From NCBI RefSeq assembly GCF_011045025.1, contig NZ_JAAKZX010000011.1, positions 1 to 64,000 on the forward strand: a DNA stretch of 64,000 bases, in the 5' to 3' direction. The stretch is from Streptomyces ureilyticus. GTDB taxonomy: Bacteria; Actinomycetota; Actinomycetes; Streptomycetales; Streptomycetaceae. The notes beneath the pieces are model-generated. The model saw nothing but the letters and a program-made list of their open reading frames with translations, did no database searches and was not told the DNA's origin. Position numbers and translations under genes: made by a program. Below are positions 44,684 through 52,507 of this stretch, piece by piece; positions within the stretch are counted from its first letter, which is position 1, and the number at the start of each line of letters is the position of its first letter.

Positions 44684-45012
44684 GTGCGCTCCTCCCATAG
44701 CTGCCCTGCACCTGCCAAATCCGGACGATCGTAGGTGCCCTTGGGTGACGGATGGGAGACCTGGGACGGAATACACGGATGATGCTGAGTGTCGTATGAG
44801 GTGCGGGAGTCAGGGGAACCCGGGCTCGATGGCTGCGGCATTTGTCACACATCTCGTACAGGTGTCGGGCGTGCAACAGCGCGCCACCCCAGGTAAACAA
44901 GTAGCGACACTGCGTATCCACTCCGTGAACCCGGTGTGCAACACCCCGGGTGGCGCGAGTATCGTCCTCACCTGCAGAGACTCTTCACTTCCCCTTGACA
45001 CCGGAGGGCCCG
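44684..45012. other. Divergent control region of glpQ1 and the PlsC-type gene
   Basis: This 329-bp region holds the PHO-box candidate at 44740-44761 and a 10-bp inverted repeat, CGCGCCACCC at 44880-44889 with GGGTGGCGCG at 44948-44957. GTGCAACA occurs close to both arms. No gene is supported. Confidence 0.5.
44740..44761 (-). promoter_or_regulatory. PHO box candidate upstream of glpQ1
   Basis: On the minus strand two adjacent 11-nt units read GGTCTCCCATC (44751-44761) and CGTCACCCAAG (44740-44750). Each matches the PhoP direct-repeat core G(G/T)TCACC at six of seven positions. The box ends 57 bp upstream of the glpQ1 start. Confidence 0.55.
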
Positions 45013-45684
45013 TTGTCCCGCTTTGCGTTCATCAAGGCAGTGCTCGGACCGATCATGCGCCTGATGTTCCGCGCACGAGTGGAAGGCGCGGAGAACATCC
45101 CGGGCTCCGGACCGGTCATCCTGGCCGGCAACCATCTGACGTTCATCGATTCGATCGTGCTGCCGCTGGTCTGCGACCGGCAGGTCTTCTTCATCGGCAA
45201 GGACGAGTACGTGACCGGGAAAGGGCTGAAGGGCCGCGTCATGGCCTGGTTCTTCACCGGCGTCGGCATGATCCCGGTGGACCGGGACGGCGCCAACGGC
45301 GGGGTCGCGGCGCTGATGACCGGCCGTCGGGTCCTGGAGGAGGGCCGGATCTTCGGCATCTACCCGGAGGGCACGCGCTCCCCCGACGGGCGCCTGTACC
45401 GAGGTCGTACGGGTATCGCGCGGCTGACGCTGATGACCGGTGCGCCGGTCGTTCCGTTCGCGATGATCGGCACGGACAAGCTGCAGCCGGGGGGCGCCGG
45501 GATTCCGCGGCCTGGCCGCGTCACGGTTCGCTTCGGGGAAGCGATGGAGTTCTCGCGGTACGAGGGGATGGACCGTGACCGGTATGTGCTGCGGGCGGTC
45601 ACCGATTCGGTGATGGCTGAGGTCATGCGTCTGTCGGGTCAGGAGTACGTCGACATGTACGCCACCAAGGCAAAAGCGGCGTAA
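45013..45684 (+). CDS. 1-acyl-sn-glycerol-3-phosphate acyltransferase (PlsC family)
   Basis: A 223-residue lysophosphatidic acid acyltransferase. The HX4D motif is HLTFID within ILAGNHLTFIDSI and the acceptor motif is YPEGTRSPDG. It makes phosphatidic acid at the membrane. I chose TTG 45013 (LSRFAFIKAVLGPIMRLMF) because GGAGGG lies 5 bp upstream and the product begins where the family does; the frame is open back to 44950. The stop codon lies in a 13-bp palindrome (45681-45693). Confidence 0.88.
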   Translation: MSRFAFIKAVLGPIMRLMFRARVEGAENIPGSGPVILAGNHLTFIDSIVLPLVCDRQVFFIGKDEYVTGKGLKGRVMAWFFTGVGMIPVDRDGANGGVAALMTGRRVLEEGRIFGIYPEGTRSPDGRLYRGRTGIARLTLMTGAPVVPFAMIGTDKLQPGGAGIPRPGRVTVRFGEAMEFSRYEGMDRDRYVLRAVTDSVMAEVMRLSGQEYVDMYATKAKAA

Positions 45685-45700
45685 GTCACTTACGACCGCG

Positions 45701-46960
45701 TCAGACGGCGGGCTGCTCCTCGGGCGGCCCGCCGTCCACGTGCTCGGCGCCCGGTGCCGGGAACCACAGGACGAAGGTTGAGCCCTCTCCCATTCGGGAG
45801 AAGAGACGGACCTGGCCGCCGTGGGACTCCACGATCTGGCGGACGATGGCGAGGCCCAGGCCCGCGTGGCGGTCTCGGCCGCCGCCGTTGCTCCTCGCTC
45901 GCCAGAAGCGGTCGAAGACACGGGCCTGGTCGTCGTCCAAGATGCCGGGGCCCTCGTCCTGTACGGATGTCCAGAGCCAGCCCTCCGAGCGGCCCGCCGA
46001 GACGGTGATGCGGGTGCCGGGTGGAGCGAGTCGTACGGCGTTGGAAAGCAGGTTGCCCATGGCCCGGCGCAGCGCGTCGTGGTCGCCGATGACTGTCAGG
46101 CCTGTGGCGAGGCTGCGGTACAGGACGAGACCGCGCTCGGTGGCCAGCGGCGCGAACTCCTCGCAGGCCTCGCCGGCCGCCGCCGCCAGGTCCACGTCGG
46201 CGTCGGCGAGCGCGGGCGCGGTACGGCGGGCCGTGGCCAGCAGGTCCTCGACCAGCCGGGTCATACGGGTCGTCGCGCGGTCCACACTGCGGGCGGCGGC
46301 CCTGCGTTCCGCTTCGTCGGACTCCTCGGTGGTCAGCACCGCGTCCAGGTTGGCGCGGATGATGGCGAGCGGGCTGCGCAGTTCGTGCGAGGCGTCGTCG
46401 ATGAGCTGGCGCTGGGCCTGGAAGGCCTCGTCGAGCCGGTCGAGCATGGAGTCGATGGTGTTGGCGAGGTCGCGCAGTTCGTCCTTCGGCCCGTCGAGCC
46501 GGATGCGCTGCGAGAGGTCGGTGGCCTGGATGTCGGCGGCCGTACGGGAGATGGCCCGTACGGGACGCAGCACGCGGCCGGAGAGGATCCAGCCGATGGC
46601 GAGGCTGGTGACGGCGAGGCCGCCGAGTACGACGAAGGAGGAGCTGCGGAGGTTGTCCAGGGTCGCGTAGTTGACGGCGGCCTCGACCTCCTTGAGCTTC
46701 ACGGCGTCGACCTCGCCCCAGTAGACGCCGTTCACGTACTTCTTCGCCCGGAACTGATCGCTGACCGGGTGCGCCTCGCCGCTGCGCTCGACGACGAAGT
46801 ACGTCGCGCCGAGGACGAGGGCGGTGAGGACGAACAGCAGGCCGGAGTAGAGGACGGTGAGCCGGAAGCGGATGGTGTGGGTGAAGGCGGGCAGGCGCAG
46901 CTTCGCCCGTACGAGCCGGAGTGGGGCGATCAGCCGGCCCCGGCGGCGGGGGCCGGTCAT
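45701..46960 (-). CDS. Sensor histidine kinase
   Basis: A 419-residue membrane kinase. Two transmembrane helices (LTVLYSGLLFVLTALVLGATYF and SSFVVLGGLAVTSLAIGWIL) enclose an extracellular domain of about 65 residues. A HAMP domain follows, then the phosphoacceptor H box DDASHELRSPLAIIRANLD, N box NLLSNAVRLAPPGTRI, and G boxes DEGPGI and HAGLGLAIV. ATG 46960 overlaps the stop of the response-regulator gene (ATGA). The signal is unknown. Confidence 0.92.
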   Translation of the reverse strand: MTGPRRRGRLIAPLRLVRAKLRLPAFTHTIRFRLTVLYSGLLFVLTALVLGATYFVVERSGEAHPVSDQFRAKKYVNGVYWGEVDAVKLKEVEAAVNYATLDNLRSSSFVVLGGLAVTSLAIGWILSGRVLRPVRAISRTAADIQATDLSQRIRLDGPKDELRDLANTIDSMLDRLDEAFQAQRQLIDDASHELRSPLAIIRANLDAVLTTEESDEAERRAAARSVDRATTRMTRLVEDLLATARRTAPALADADVDLAAAAGEACEEFAPLATERGLVLYRSLATGLTVIGDHDALRRAMGNLLSNAVRLAPPGTRITVSAGRSEGWLWTSVQDEGPGILDDDQARVFDRFWRARSNGGGRDRHAGLGLAIVRQIVESHGGQVRLFSRMGEGSTFVLWFPAPGAEHVDGGPPEEQPAV

Positions 46961-47646
46961 CCCGCGTCCTCCCTGAGCCCGTTGTCCTCCTTGAGGCGGT
47001 AGCCCTGCCGGATCACCGTCTCGATGAGGGGCTCCTCTTCTCCGGTGATCTTCCGGCGCAGGGAGCCGACCGTGACCCGCACGGTGTTGGTGAACGGGTC
47101 GGCGTTCTCGTCCCAGACGTGTTCGAGCAGTTCCTCGGCCGGTACGACGCGGCCTGGACGGGTCATCAGATAGTGCAGGACGCCGAATTCCTTGGGGGTG
47201 AGGTGGAGTGGGCGGTCCCCGCGGAAGGCCTCGAAGCGGGCGGTGTCCAGGCGGAGTTCGCCGACCTCGACGACCGAGGTGCCGCCGTCCTCGCGGCGCA
47301 GCAGGGCGCGGATACGGGCGAGGAGTTCGGGCAGCGCGAAGGGTTTGACCAGGTAGTCGTCGGCGCCCTCGTCGAGGCCGCGGACGCGGTCGGCGAGCCG
47401 GTCGCGGGCGGTGAGCATCAGGATGCGCGGGCCGCCCTGGGTCGCCCGTACCGCCCGGCACACCGCGAACCCGTCGCCGTCCGGCAGATTGAGGTCCAGC
47501 AGGACGAGGTCGTAGTCGTTCACGGCCAGCTTCTCCGTGGCCGTGTCGACGTCCGGGGCGACGTCGACGGCGTACCCGGCCCTGACGAGGCCGACCTTGA
47601 GCGCGACGACCAGGTCTTCTTCGTCCTCGACCACCAGAAGCCTCAT
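46957..47646 (-). CDS. OmpR-family response regulator
   Basis: A 229-residue regulator. Receiver domain residues 1-118: the acidic pair EDEED, phosphoacceptor Asp in LVLLDLNLPDGDGF, Thr in MLTARD, and Lys in YLVKPF. The winged-helix domain follows (LTPKEFGVLHYLMTRPGRVVPAEELLEHVWDENADPFTNTVRVTVGSLRRKI). It forms a two-component pair with the coupled kinase downstream. The HtrA-like protease gene lies 19 bp upstream and may be co-transcribed. Confidence 0.94.
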   Translation of the reverse strand: MRLLVVEDEEDLVVALKVGLVRAGYAVDVAPDVDTATEKLAVNDYDLVLLDLNLPDGDGFAVCRAVRATQGGPRILMLTARDRLADRVRGLDEGADDYLVKPFALPELLARIRALLRREDGGTSVVEVGELRLDTARFEAFRGDRPLHLTPKEFGVLHYLMTRPGRVVPAEELLEHVWDENADPFTNTVRVTVGSLRRKITGEEEPLIETVIRQGYRLKEDNGLREDAG

Positions 47647-47665
47647 GGTGTTCCACCCCTTGCCG

Positions 47666-48817
47666 CTAGCTTCCGTCGATGATCGCCTGCGCGGCTTCCC
47701 TGGCGTCGGCGACCGGGATCGCGAACCCGATGCCTATGGAACCACCGCGTTGCTGGTCCAACGTCGCGATGGCCGTATTGATGCCGATGACGCGGCCGCG
47801 GGCGTCTACGAGGGGTCCCCCGGAGTTTCCGGGGTTGATCGACGCGTCGGTCTGCAGGGCGGGGCGTCGCCCGCCGCCCTCGCCGAGCTGTACGGAGCGG
47901 TCGAGGGCGCTGACGATGCCGGAGGTGACGGTTCCGCTCAGGCCGAGCGGGGAGCCGATGGCGAGGACGGTGTCGCCGACGCCGGGCCGGGCGCCGGTGG
48001 CCAGATGGGCGGCGCGCAGACCGCGTGCCGTCTCGGGTTCGAGGACGGCCACGTCGTTGGCGCGATCGTCACCGAGTACGTCCGCACGAAGCCGCCGGCC
48101 GTCCTGCAGCTCGATCGACACCTCCGAACTGCCCGCCACCACATGCGCGTTGGTGAGGATCCGGCCACGCTCGTCGAACACGAACCCCGAGCCCTGCCCG
48201 TCGTCCGTCTGGATCGACACCACACTGGGCAGCACCCGCGCGGCGACGGCTTCGAGCCCACCGACGTCCTGCGCGGCGGCGGGCGCGTCGGAGTCCGACT
48301 CGCCGAAGCCCCCGGCGGCGTACCCGGCAGCCCCACCCGCGAGCACGGCGGCGAGGACGGCCGCGACGACCGGCCGGGGCTTACGGGGCGCCCGCGGGGC
48401 CGGTGGCTGCGGGCCGGCGTACGGCGACGCATACGCCTCCGGCGTCCGGTCGGCATGCGGTGCCGGCCCGAAGGCCGGCGGCGGCCGCCCCGGCACGAAC
48501 GCGGGCCCGCGGGGCTCGCCGAGGCCGACGTGCGGGGGTTGGGCGGGCCCACTCGAGGACGGGCCGCCGCCCTGGGCGCCCGGCTCCATACCGCTGTCCG
48601 GCTCGTGCGAAGGCGCGACCCGGTCCGCGTCGCCGACGTCGGCACGATCGAACGGGTCGCTGCGCGCGGCGGCCAGACCGGGGTACCCGCCGTCGGCCTC
48701 CGGCCTCGACCAGCCGTCGTCAGCTCCGCCGTCACCGTACGGATGATCGCGACCGTCGGGCCCAGCGCCCGGAGGGGCCGCGGGTTCCGGGTGGCCGGTG
48801 TATCGGTTGTCGGACAC
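47666..48817 (-). CDS. Membrane-anchored HtrA-like serine protease without PDZ domain
   Basis: A 383-residue protein. A cytoplasmic Pro/Gly/Asp-rich N-terminus of about 145 residues precedes one helix (RPVVAAVLAAVLAGGAAGYAAGGF). The extracellular trypsin-like domain has all triad residues: His in ILTNAHVVAG, Asp in RANDVAVLEP, and Ser in DASINPGNSGGPLVDARG. It ends at the protease domain, so the PDZ domain of DegP is absent. It lies immediately upstream of the two-component pair, which may sense envelope stress. Confidence 0.9.
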   Translation of the reverse strand: MSDNRYTGHPEPAAPPGAGPDGRDHPYGDGGADDGWSRPEADGGYPGLAAARSDPFDRADVGDADRVAPSHEPDSGMEPGAQGGGPSSSGPAQPPHVGLGEPRGPAFVPGRPPPAFGPAPHADRTPEAYASPYAGPQPPAPRAPRKPRPVVAAVLAAVLAGGAAGYAAGGFGESDSDAPAAAQDVGGLEAVAARVLPSVVSIQTDDGQGSGFVFDERGRILTNAHVVAGSSEVSIELQDGRRLRADVLGDDRANDVAVLEPETARGLRAAHLATGARPGVGDTVLAIGSPLGLSGTVTSGIVSALDRSVQLGEGGGRRPALQTDASINPGNSGGPLVDARGRVIGINTAIATLDQQRGGSIGIGFAIPVADAREAAQAIIDGS

Positions 48818-48886
48818 GAAAAGCTCCTCCTAGGTCACCGCGGACCCCTGTAGGGGCACACAGGGCTGTTTCAAGTTGCGGCTCGA

Positions 48887-49060
48887 CCAGCGCCCCTTCC
48901 GGGTTACGAAGCTGCGGCACATGCGGCTCCTCCCCACCACGGGCGCGACCAGCGCCCCGTAAGGCTCGCGGGGGTGCAACACACGTGGCTCCGCCGCAGG
49001 GCTCGACCAGCGCCCGTAAGGGGCGCGGGGAACGGCGCGACCAGCCACAACGCACCCGCA
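48887..49060. repeat. Array of intergenic CGACCAGCGCCC-type repeats
   Basis: The motif (G/T)CGACCAGC(G/C) occurs four times, usually followed by GCCC(C), with a GGGGCGCGGGGAAC block at 49018-49032. This is a common Streptomyces intergenic repeat pattern. It lies between the HtrA-like gene and the VWA gene; the 277-bp gap holds nothing else that I can recognise. Confidence 0.5.
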
Positions 49061-49094
49061 CCTCCCAACCGCCCTCCAGCGAAACGCCGCCGCC

Positions 49095-50045
49095 TCACGG
49101 CAACCTCGAGAACCAAAGCAACGAAGTAGCTGCGGCGGCCAAGGCCGCAAGCAGCCCCGCCGCGACGAACCACTGCCAGATCTCGCGTTCCTCCGTGCGA
49201 TGCCCCACGGAGCTGCCGATGTCCTCGTACACCGCCTGGAGTTCTTCTCCGGTCGCGGCCTCGTGGAAGTCGCCTCCGGTGCTGGAGGCGAGGCTCTCCA
49301 GAGCGGGCCCGTCCACAGGGACGGGGATGCTGTCGCCCGAGGGCAGCTCAATGGTGCCCCCTTCCGTGCCGTACGCGATCGTCGAGACGGGGATCCGGTC
49401 GCCGGCCGCCTCCTGGGCCGCCTCTTCGATGGAGCGGCCCGTGGTGTTGGAGCCGTCCGACAGGAGCACGATGTGCGCGGGCGGCGGGCGCCGCTCGGCC
49501 TCCCGGTCGAGCATGCGGACGGCGTCGCGCGAGGCGACGACGGCCTCGCCGATCGCCGTGCCCTCGCCGGTGGCGAGCCGTTCGATGGCGGTGCGCAGCG
49601 CGGCCCGGTCGGTGGTCGGCGGCACCGCCACGCTGGCGCTGCCGCTGAAGGGGACGAGCCCGGCGTTGAAGCGCTCGGGCAGCCGGTCGACGAAGGCGAG
49701 GGCGGCTTGCTGGGCCGCCTCGAAGCGGGTCGGCTCAACATCCGTGGCCTCCATGGAGGCCGAGACGTCGAAGGCGACGACGATCGTGGCCCGTTCGCGC
49801 GGCACCTGCACCTCAGTGGTGGGCCGGGCGAAGCCGACGATCAGCAGGCCGACCATGGCGCAGAAGGCGGCCGCGGGGACATGCCGGCGCCAGCCGGGCT
49901 GCCTGGGCGCGACCTTGTCCAGCAGATCGAGGTTGGTGAACCGGACGGCGTACCGGCCGCGTCGGCGCTGCACCACCAGATACACGGCGATCAGCGCGAG
50001 CAGCGGCACCAGGAGCAGCAGCCAGCCGGGGGAACGCAGACTCAT
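49095..50045 (-). CDS. VWA-domain membrane protein (BatA-like)
   Basis: A 316-residue protein from ATG 50045 (MSLRSPGWLLLLVPLLALIAVYLVV). Two N-terminal helices, then a von Willebrand A domain with the MIDAS motif DVSASM and a second metal-site Asp in VLLSDGSNTTGRS, then a C-terminal helix (WQWFVAAGLLAALAAAATSLLWF). This is the BatA/BatB architecture. It is the last member of the MoxR-DUF58-VWA cassette, thought to be a chaperone-like system. The gap to the DUF58 gene is 58 bp. Confidence 0.88.
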   Translation of the reverse strand: MSLRSPGWLLLLVPLLALIAVYLVVQRRRGRYAVRFTNLDLLDKVAPRQPGWRRHVPAAAFCAMVGLLIVGFARPTTEVQVPRERATIVVAFDVSASMEATDVEPTRFEAAQQAALAFVDRLPERFNAGLVPFSGSASVAVPPTTDRAALRTAIERLATGEGTAIGEAVVASRDAVRMLDREAERRPPPAHIVLLSDGSNTTGRSIEEAAQEAAGDRIPVSTIAYGTEGGTIELPSGDSIPVPVDGPALESLASSTGGDFHEAATGEELQAVYEDIGSSVGHRTEEREIWQWFVAAGLLAALAAAATSLLWFSRLP

Positions 50046-50103
50046 GGCAGCTCCCGGAGGACGGATGCGGACGGCGGTGACGTGGCGCTCACCCGCCGGG
50101 CGT

Positions 50104-51027
50104 TCACGCGGCACCGCCTCCGGCCCTGCGCCGCTGGGCCGCGACATGGCGTACGACATCCCGCACCCAGTCGCGATCCGTACGCAGCCGCAGATGGGCC
50201 GCGCCGGACCGGCGTATGGAGGCCTTGATCAACGCCCGCTGTTCCTGCGCCGCCGCGGCGTACCGCTCACGCAACCGCCGTGCGTTGGTGGGGATTTCCC
50301 GCTTGCGGCCGGTCTCGGGGTCGACGACGGTGAGCAACCCGACGTCGGGCAGCTCCAGTTCGCGGGGGTCGACCGTCTCGACCGCGAGCAGCTGGTGGCG
50401 GTGGGCGATGGTGCGCAACGGCTGCTCCCAGCCCGTCTCCAGGAAGTCGGAGACGACGGCGACGAGTCCCCGCCCCGGCAGGGTGCGCAGCGCGTACAGG
50501 GCGTCGGCGAGGCTCTGGCCGGCGACGGGCGGGCCGGGTGCCACGCGGGGCCGGTCCAGGGCGGCGCGCAGGACTCTGAGGAGGTGGGCGCGGCCGGTGC
50601 GCGGTGGGATCCGCCGGATGCCGTCGGGGCCGGTGATCTGGGCGCCGATCCGGTTTCCGGCCCGCTCGGTGAGGAAGGCGACGGCCGCGGCGGCGCCGAC
50701 GGCCAGGTCGCGCTTCTCCATCTGAGCGGTGCCGAAGTCCATGCTCGCGGAGGCGTCGAGGACGATCCAGGTGGTCAGTTCGCGGTCGGCGAGGGTGAGC
50801 CGGACGTGCGGGACGGTGGTGCGCGCGGTGGCGCTCCAGTCCATCCGGCGTACGTCGTCCCCGATGACGTACGGACGGGTCTCGGACACCTCGCTGCCGG
50901 GACCGGGCACAAGCCCTGTGTGATCGCCCTGGAGGAGGCCGTCGGGGCGGCGGGTGAAGAGCAGCTCCAGGTGTTTCAGGGCTTGTTCGGGGGTTAGTTC
51001 GCGCAGGCTCGGGGTGCTGCCGCTCAT
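50104..51027 (-). CDS. DUF58 protein of the MoxR cassette
   Basis: A 307-residue cytoplasmic protein. The DUF58 core YVIGDDVRRMDWSATARTT is followed by a VWA-like fold with the MIDAS-like DASASMDF. ATG 51027 overlaps the stop of the moxR gene (ATGA). It likely acts with the MoxR ATPase and the membrane VWA protein as a metal-dependent adaptor. No membrane segment is seen. Confidence 0.9.
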   Translation of the reverse strand: MSGSTPSLRELTPEQALKHLELLFTRRPDGLLQGDHTGLVPGPGSEVSETRPYVIGDDVRRMDWSATARTTVPHVRLTLADRELTTWIVLDASASMDFGTAQMEKRDLAVGAAAAVAFLTERAGNRIGAQITGPDGIRRIPPRTGRAHLLRVLRAALDRPRVAPGPPVAGQSLADALYALRTLPGRGLVAVVSDFLETGWEQPLRTIAHRHQLLAVETVDPRELELPDVGLLTVVDPETGRKREIPTNARRLRERYAAAAQEQRALIKASIRRSGAAHLRLRTDRDWVRDVVRHVAAQRRRAGGGAA

Positions 51028-52115
51028 GCCACATACTCCTGAGGGTCGGGCCCGAGGTCGTGGCGCGGACTGACCCGCGGCTGCTCCACCGCGGCCAGTA
51101 CCTCGTCGACGATCTCGGCTCCGCCGACACCGTCGGCGAGCGCGTCGAAGGACAGCACCAGCCGGTGCGCGATGACCTCGTGAGCCAGATCGTGTACGTC
51201 CTCGGGAAGGACGTAGCCGCGGCCGCGCAGCAGGGCGAGCGCGCGGGCGGCGGCGACCAGGCCGAGGGTGGCGCGAGGTCCCGCGCCGTGCGCCAGCCGG
51301 CCGTCGCGGCCCGCGAGTTCGCGGGTCGAGACGATCAGCCGTACCGCGTACTCGGCGATCGCGTGGTGCACGAACACCTCATCGGCGGCGCGCTGGAGCG
51401 CGATCAGCCGCTCCGGGGTGAGGACGGGGCGTGCCCGGGGCGGGTCGACACTCATCCGGTAGAGGATCGCCAGCTCTTCGGACTCGCTCGGGGCGGCGAT
51501 CTCCACCTTGAGCAGGAAGCGGTCGCGCTGGGCTTCGGGGAGTTGGTAGACGCCCTCGGACTCGATGGGATTCTGGGTGGCGAGTACGAGGAACGGCTCG
51601 GGTACGGGGATGGTCGTGCCGCCGATGGAAACCTGGTGCTCGCCCATCACTTCGAGGAGCGCGGACTGCACCTTGGCGGGGGCGCGGTTGATCTCGTCGG
51701 CGAGGACGAAGTTCGCGACGACGGGGCCGGGTTCGACGGTGAAGGTCTCGCTGGACTGCCGGTAGATCCGGGTGCCGGAGATGTCGGACGGTACGAGGTC
51801 CGGGGTGAACTGGAGCCTCGCGAACTTTCCGCCCGCGACCTCGGCCAGGGTCTTCGCGGCGAGCGTCTTGGCAACACCGGGCACGCCCTGCAGCAGGCAG
51901 TGCCCACGGGCCAGGACCGCGGTGAACATCCGCTCCACCATGCGGTCCTGGCCGACGATCACCCGCTTGACCTCGAAGAGCGCCTCTTCGAGAAGCTTGC
52001 CTTCGCGGCCCTCGAAGCCTTCGCGGTCAAGGCTTTCGCGGCCGTCAAGGCTTGCGCGGCCTTGACGGCTCGCGCGGTCCTCGTGGCCTCCGGGGGACGG
52101 GGATGCGGCGGTCAT
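51024..52115 (-). CDS. MoxR-family AAA+ ATPase
   Basis: A 363-residue ATPase. Walker A is LLQGVPGVAKT, Walker B is FVLADEINRAP, and sensor 1 is ATQNPIE, followed by the arginine-finger region QRDRFLLKV. The first 40 residues are a charged tandem repeat with a 6-residue period (RASRQG, RASLDG, RESLDR, EGFEGR) and are probably disordered. ATG 52115 was chosen; the frame upstream overlaps the next gene. It is the first gene of the cassette. Confidence 0.9.
   Translation of the reverse strand: MTAASPSPGGHEDRASRQGRASLDGRESLDREGFEGREGKLLEEALFEVKRVIVGQDRMVERMFTAVLARGHCLLQGVPGVAKTLAAKTLAEVAGGKFARLQFTPDLVPSDISGTRIYRQSSETFTVEPGPVVANFVLADEINRAPAKVQSALLEVMGEHQVSIGGTTIPVPEPFLVLATQNPIESEGVYQLPEAQRDRFLLKVEIAAPSESEELAILYRMSVDPPRARPVLTPERLIALQRAADEVFVHHAIAEYAVRLIVSTRELAGRDGRLAHGAGPRATLGLVAAARALALLRGRGYVLPEDVHDLAHEVIAHRLVLSFDALADGVGGAEIVDEVLAAVEQPRVSPRHDLGPDPQEYVA
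52005..52076 (-). repeat. 18-bp imperfect tandem repeat inside moxR
   Basis: Four units encode residues 14-37, a six-residue period rich in Arg, Ser, Asp and Gly. Such repeats can change in copy number between strains. Confidence 0.6.
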
Positions 52116-52122
52116 GCGGCGG

Positions 52123-52374
52123 TCACAGTGCTTCGGCGGGATCGCCCGTGGACTCGGACGGGCTGCTGCCGCCGGTCCCGTCCTTCTCGGGGCAGTCCTC
52201 GCGGTCGTAGAGGCTGGTTCCGCTGTTCGACGTGCCTTCCTCGACGACGAACTCGACCTTGTCGCGCGTCGGTTCGTCGCCGTCGGCGGCGATGGCGACG
52301 CCGCCTCCGGCCAGGCCCGCGGCGGCCAGCACGGTGACGGCGACGACAACTGTCTTACGGGTACGACGTGTCAT
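52123..52374 (-). CDS. Small secreted or membrane-anchored protein
   Basis: An 83-residue protein: basic N-terminus (MTRRTRKT), hydrophobic segment (VVVAVTVLAAAGLAGGGVAIAA) ending in a signal-peptidase-like AIA-A site, and an acidic Ser/Gly/Glu-rich mature part with one Cys. It is 7 bp upstream of moxR on the same strand, so it may be part of that operon. Function unknown. Confidence 0.7.
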   Translation of the reverse strand: MTRRTRKTVVVAVTVLAAAGLAGGGVAIAADGDEPTRDKVEFVVEEGTSNSGTSLYDREDCPEKDGTGGSSPSESTGDPAEAL

Positions 52375-52507
52375 GGTCGGTGGCTCCTTCAGCCGTATGG
52401 GACGACATCGGGTACGTGACCAAGACCATCAGGTGAAGGCGAAAGCGGGCTTAAAGGAACCCCTGAGCTGGGGATTTGAGCCGTACGCCCACACCGGGCA
52501 CGAAGGG

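Noticed and set aside
45681-45693. GTAAGT-C-ACTTAC palindrome at the stop codon of the PlsC-type gene
   Set aside because: Six-base arms are short and it overlaps coding sequence; too weak to call a terminator or operator.
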